Assembly: GCA_934101645.1 (NCBI GenBank)
Contig: CAKORX010000003.1
Coordinates: 1-64,000, forward strand
Length of the DNA: 64,000 nucleotides
Direction of reading: 5' to 3'
From: an uncultured Bacilli bacterium
GTDB lineage: Bacteria; Bacillota_I; Bacilli_A; RF39; UBA660
Position numbers and translations under genes: made by a program. The notes beneath the pieces are model-generated. The model searched no databases. It saw only the letters and a program-made list of their open reading frames with translations, and was not told the DNA's origin. Shown here in pieces: positions 62,242 through 64,000 of the stretch; the first letter of the stretch is position 1; the number at the start of each line of letters is the position of its first letter.

Positions 62242-62368
62242 TTGATATTAAAGTATAAAAATATACTATAATTAATGGATGTTATAATACTTAACTTAAT
62301 CATACATGGGTGGAATTGAAAAAATAGTTCCTAAGAAATAACTTGAGTTTAAAAGCTCATTTTTTTCT
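62242..62368 (+). ncRNA. Possible small RNA or leader upstream of the Panacea gene
   Basis: A promoter-like pair (TTGATA at 62242, TATAAT at 62267-62272, 19-bp spacer) is followed by a GGAATT/AGTTCC hairpin (about 62313-62332) and a terminator-like TGAG/CTCA stem with seven T residues (62343-62368). It may be a short independent transcript or an attenuator of the next operon. The spacer is long and no homologue is known to me. Confidence 0.35.
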
Positions 62369-62427
62369 TGCAATTTTTTAATGTAATATTTATAATGTGT
62401 TTTAGGCAGTACGTAATAAGGAGAAAT

Positions 62428-62904
62428 ATGTTAACAGCAAAGGACGTGGCAGAATACTTTCTTTCTAAAGATCCAAATAAAAAAATATTTAACAAAAATA
62501 TTATGATTTATAATGGAATAAGATTTTATGAAGGAAATGTAAAATTAAATAAGTATCTATTTTTATCTCAAGTTGTATATCTAGCAAAATATGGAAAAAA
62601 ATTATTTGAAGATGATTTTATTGCTTATGATAATGGACCTGTAATTGAAAAAATAAGAAATCTTTATGTAAGACTTAAAGGACGTAATAGTCATATTAAT
62701 TTACAAACTAAAATTTTTTTAGACAAAATATATTTGTCACTTGAAAATGCTACAACACAGGAACTAATTGAAATAAGTCATGAAGATCCAGAATGGCAAC
62801 GCTTAAAAAATATGACCCATAAAAATATTAAAATGGATGTTGAAAGTAATATCAAAGAATATAAAGAAAGATATGAAGGATTAATAAAAGCCTTAAAAAT
62901 ATGA
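62428..62904 (+). CDS. Panacea (DUF4065) antitoxin-like protein
   Basis: 158 residues. The Panacea/SocA-like domain is recognisable: VKLNKYLFLSQVVYLAKYGKKLFEDDFIAYDNGPVIEKIRNLYVRLKG, matching the family's FxAWxYGPV block. Panacea proteins are promiscuous antitoxins that neutralise unrelated toxins encoded next to them. AAGGAG fixes ATG 62428; the longer frame starts before the site. Overlaps the next gene by 4 bp. Confidence 0.85.
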   Translation: MLTAKDVAEYFLSKDPNKKIFNKNIMIYNGIRFYEGNVKLNKYLFLSQVVYLAKYGKKLFEDDFIAYDNGPVIEKIRNLYVRLKGRNSHINLQTKIFLDKIYLSLENATTQELIEISHEDPEWQRLKNMTHKNIKMDVESNIKEYKERYEGLIKALKI

Positions 62905-63323
62905 TTAATAAATTAAAAGTTGGTCAAGTGTTATGGCTTAAAGTTAGGTATCAGAGTAATTTGGTATCTATGACTAAACATCCTATGCTTATAGCAAAAA
63001 TAAAATATGGTTATATTGAAGTTATTGCATTAGATAAAATAAAAGGAAAATTACAAAATTTATATTATCCATATAATTATTTTATTGATTCGGATAATCC
63101 TAAAGAGACTGTTTTATATGAAGATAGTTATGCTCAGTTAAATACAAAATTAACTATAGAGTTTTTTCCAGAATTACTATTATTTAGAAAAACTACGTCA
63201 GTTTTATCAAAAGTAAAATTAAATGAATTATTAAAGGCTTATAGAAAATATCAAAGAAAATATGGGATAAAAAGTGAAAGAATAATTTATATGTCAAAAA
63301 AAGATATTCAAAAATTTAATTAA
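62901..63323 (+). CDS. Probable toxin, PemK/MazF-like
   Basis: 140 residues. VGQVLWLKVRYQSNLVSMTKHPMLIAKI, IEVIALDKIKGK and ETVLYEDSYAQLNTKLTIEFFPELLLFRKT follow a pattern often seen beside DUF4065 antitoxins and suggest a PemK/MazF-like small barrel. No catalytic residue can be fixed by eye. ATGA overlap with the antitoxin gene makes co-expression certain. Confidence 0.6.
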   Translation: MINKLKVGQVLWLKVRYQSNLVSMTKHPMLIAKIKYGYIEVIALDKIKGKLQNLYYPYNYFIDSDNPKETVLYEDSYAQLNTKLTIEFFPELLLFRKTTSVLSKVKLNELLKAYRKYQRKYGIKSERIIYMSKKDIQKFN

Positions 63324-63373
63324 TATTGTTTTAAATAATAAAATATGCTAAATTAAATGTAATTGGAGGGTTT

Positions 63374-63589
63374 ATGGAAAATTTAATTGGTTATAAAAAT
63401 AAATTAATTGGTATTAGAAATGAAATCCTTGAGTCGTTAAAAAGTGCAGAAAGTAAAGATGAAATGAGAAATTTTTTAATAAAACTTCATAATGTAAATG
63501 AAAGAATTAAAAATGTAGAAATTAAAATTCAAGAAGAACAAAGAGAAAGTCAAAGAAGTGGTAGTAGTCATTTTGGACTATTTAAATAA
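63374..63589 (+). CDS. Small coiled-coil protein
   Basis: 71 residues, two amphipathic helices in a heptad-like pattern (LIGIRNEILESLKSAESKDEMRNFLIKLHNVNERIKNVEIKIQEEQ) and a Ser/Gly-rich tail. No known family. GGAGGG RBS, 50 bp after the putative toxin; could be a third gene of that operon. Confidence 0.6.
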   Translation: MENLIGYKNKLIGIRNEILESLKSAESKDEMRNFLIKLHNVNERIKNVEIKIQEEQRESQRSGSSHFGLFK

Positions 63590-63616
63590 AAATTTATAAA
63601 AGATTACTTAGAAAAA

Positions 63617-63623
63617 TGTCGAA
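63617..63623 (+). promoter_or_regulatory. Possible Spo0A box
   Basis: Exact TGTCGAA, 71 bp before the promoter of the MarR-type gene. Could be chance. Confidence 0.3.
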
Positions 63624-63648
63624 AAAGCAAACCTACATATCTTTAATT

Positions 63649-63678
63649 ATTAAACTCAAATTTTGAGTTTATTTTTTT
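63649..63678. terminator. Terminator
   Basis: AAACTCAAA/TTTGAGTTT stem followed by a T tract, between the coiled-coil gene and the MarR-type gene. Nearly palindromic. Confidence 0.8.
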
Positions 63679-63687
63679 GTAAGTGCA

Positions 63688-63715
63688 TTGACAAAACTCT
63701 AAATGATGATATAAT
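63688..63715 (+). promoter_or_regulatory. Promoter of the MarR-family gene
   Basis: TTGACA (63688-63693), 16-bp spacer, TATAAT (63710-63715). Confidence 0.7.
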
Positions 63716-63748
63716 TACTCATGTGCATAAAAAGTATGTGAGGTTTGT

Positions 63749-64000
63749 ATGAAAAGAAGTATTTTGAAAAGCGTTAAAACATTTCACCAATTAGTTATTA
63801 ATAGTATGGGAGTTAGGAATATGCCAAAATATCCAAATGTTACAACTACCCAAATTGAAATTATGGAATATATTATAAATAGCCCTAAAAAATATGCACT
63901 TCAAAAAGAATTTGAAAAGGTATTAGGACTTTCTAGAGCTACGGTTTCAAGTGTTTTAATAACAATGGAAAAAAATGGTTTAATTGTAAGAATTACTGAC
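63749..64000 (+). CDS. MarR-family regulator, partial at the window end
   Basis: 84 codons visible and open to the last base. A helical start is followed by a winged-helix HTH (TTQIEIMEYIINS...LQKEFEKVLGLSRATVSSVLITMEKNGLIVRI), the MarR layout with DNA-recognition helix SRATVSSVL. GAGGTTTGT RBS before ATG 63749. Downstream gene content is outside the window, so the regulon is unknown. Confidence 0.8.
   Translation, partial: MKRSILKSVKTFHQLVINSMGVRNMPKYPNVTTTQIEIMEYIINSPKKYALQKEFEKVLGLSRATVSSVLITMEKNGLIVRITD

Overview
The window is a strongly AT-rich, low-GC Gram-positive (Firmicutes/Bacilli-type) chromosome segment. UGA is a stop codon, Shine-Dalgarno sites are strong (GGAGG, GGTGAT), and TTG starts are frequent. 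Sporulation genes are spread through it (spoVS, yqfC-yqfD, spoIIP, spoIIAA-sigF, spoVAC-AD-AE, a SpoIIID-like regulator). SepF, DivIVA, T-box leaders and intrinsic terminators also point to an endospore-forming gut-type Bacillus relative close to the Erysipelotrichia/RF39-like lineages. That placement is inference from gene content.

Layout. 1-1310: six tRNA genes (Leu, Ser, fMet, Asp, Phe, Thr) around a TadE-like membrane protein. 1.4-12.6 kb: single genes (HD hydrolase, oligoendopeptidase F, UppS, SpoVS, YetF-like, PfkB kinase, Smr domain, several orphans), two more tRNAs and a geranylgeranyl-reductase-like flavoprotein. 12.7-23.2 kb: a housekeeping run of tex, yqfC, yqfD, a VanZ gene, ybeY, dgkA, era, yqzL, recO, tdk, glyS (behind a short T-box) and proS. 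23.2-26 kb: sepF, divIVA, cdsA, rseP and a tRNA-Arg with an unusual core. 26-31.5 kb: DUF1003, a GT-C-like membrane protein, tmcAL, miaA and a transglutaminase-like protein. 31.5-37.4 kb: rpsT, spoIIP, a YqxA-position gene, lepA, a SpoIIID-like HTH gene, hemW, a cadherin-like protein and a GDPD. 37.4-41.4 kb: a polysaccharide O-acetylation cluster (MBOAT, DHHW/AlgX-like, DUF4358 lipoprotein, SGNH hydrolase). 41.4-49 kb: a zinc alcohol dehydrogenase, a DUF308 protein, a broken response regulator joined to an IS3 transposase remnant, and a TetR regulator divergent from a giant MMPL/YhgE-like fusion. 49-54 kb: orphan genes, a second VanZ protein and the spoIIAA-sigF-spoVA sporulation block. 54-58.3 kb: a repeat-rich anchored protein, YolD plus a Y-family polymerase, and serS with a canonical serine T-box. 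58.3-64 kb is the accessory part: a 600-bp decayed interval, a 1052-residue uncharacterised protein with a small partner, a Panacea (DUF4065) toxin-antitoxin-like operon and the start of a MarR-family gene.

The points most worth following up are: the 1052-aa protein, whose C-terminal part looks ADP-ribosyltransferase-like; the absence of spoIIAB between spoIIAA and sigF, with Spo0A boxes upstream; the A19-U56 swap in tRNA-Arg(CCG); the compact glycyl T-box; the MMPL fusion that carries an internal signal peptide and ribosome-binding site; and the Panacea operon.
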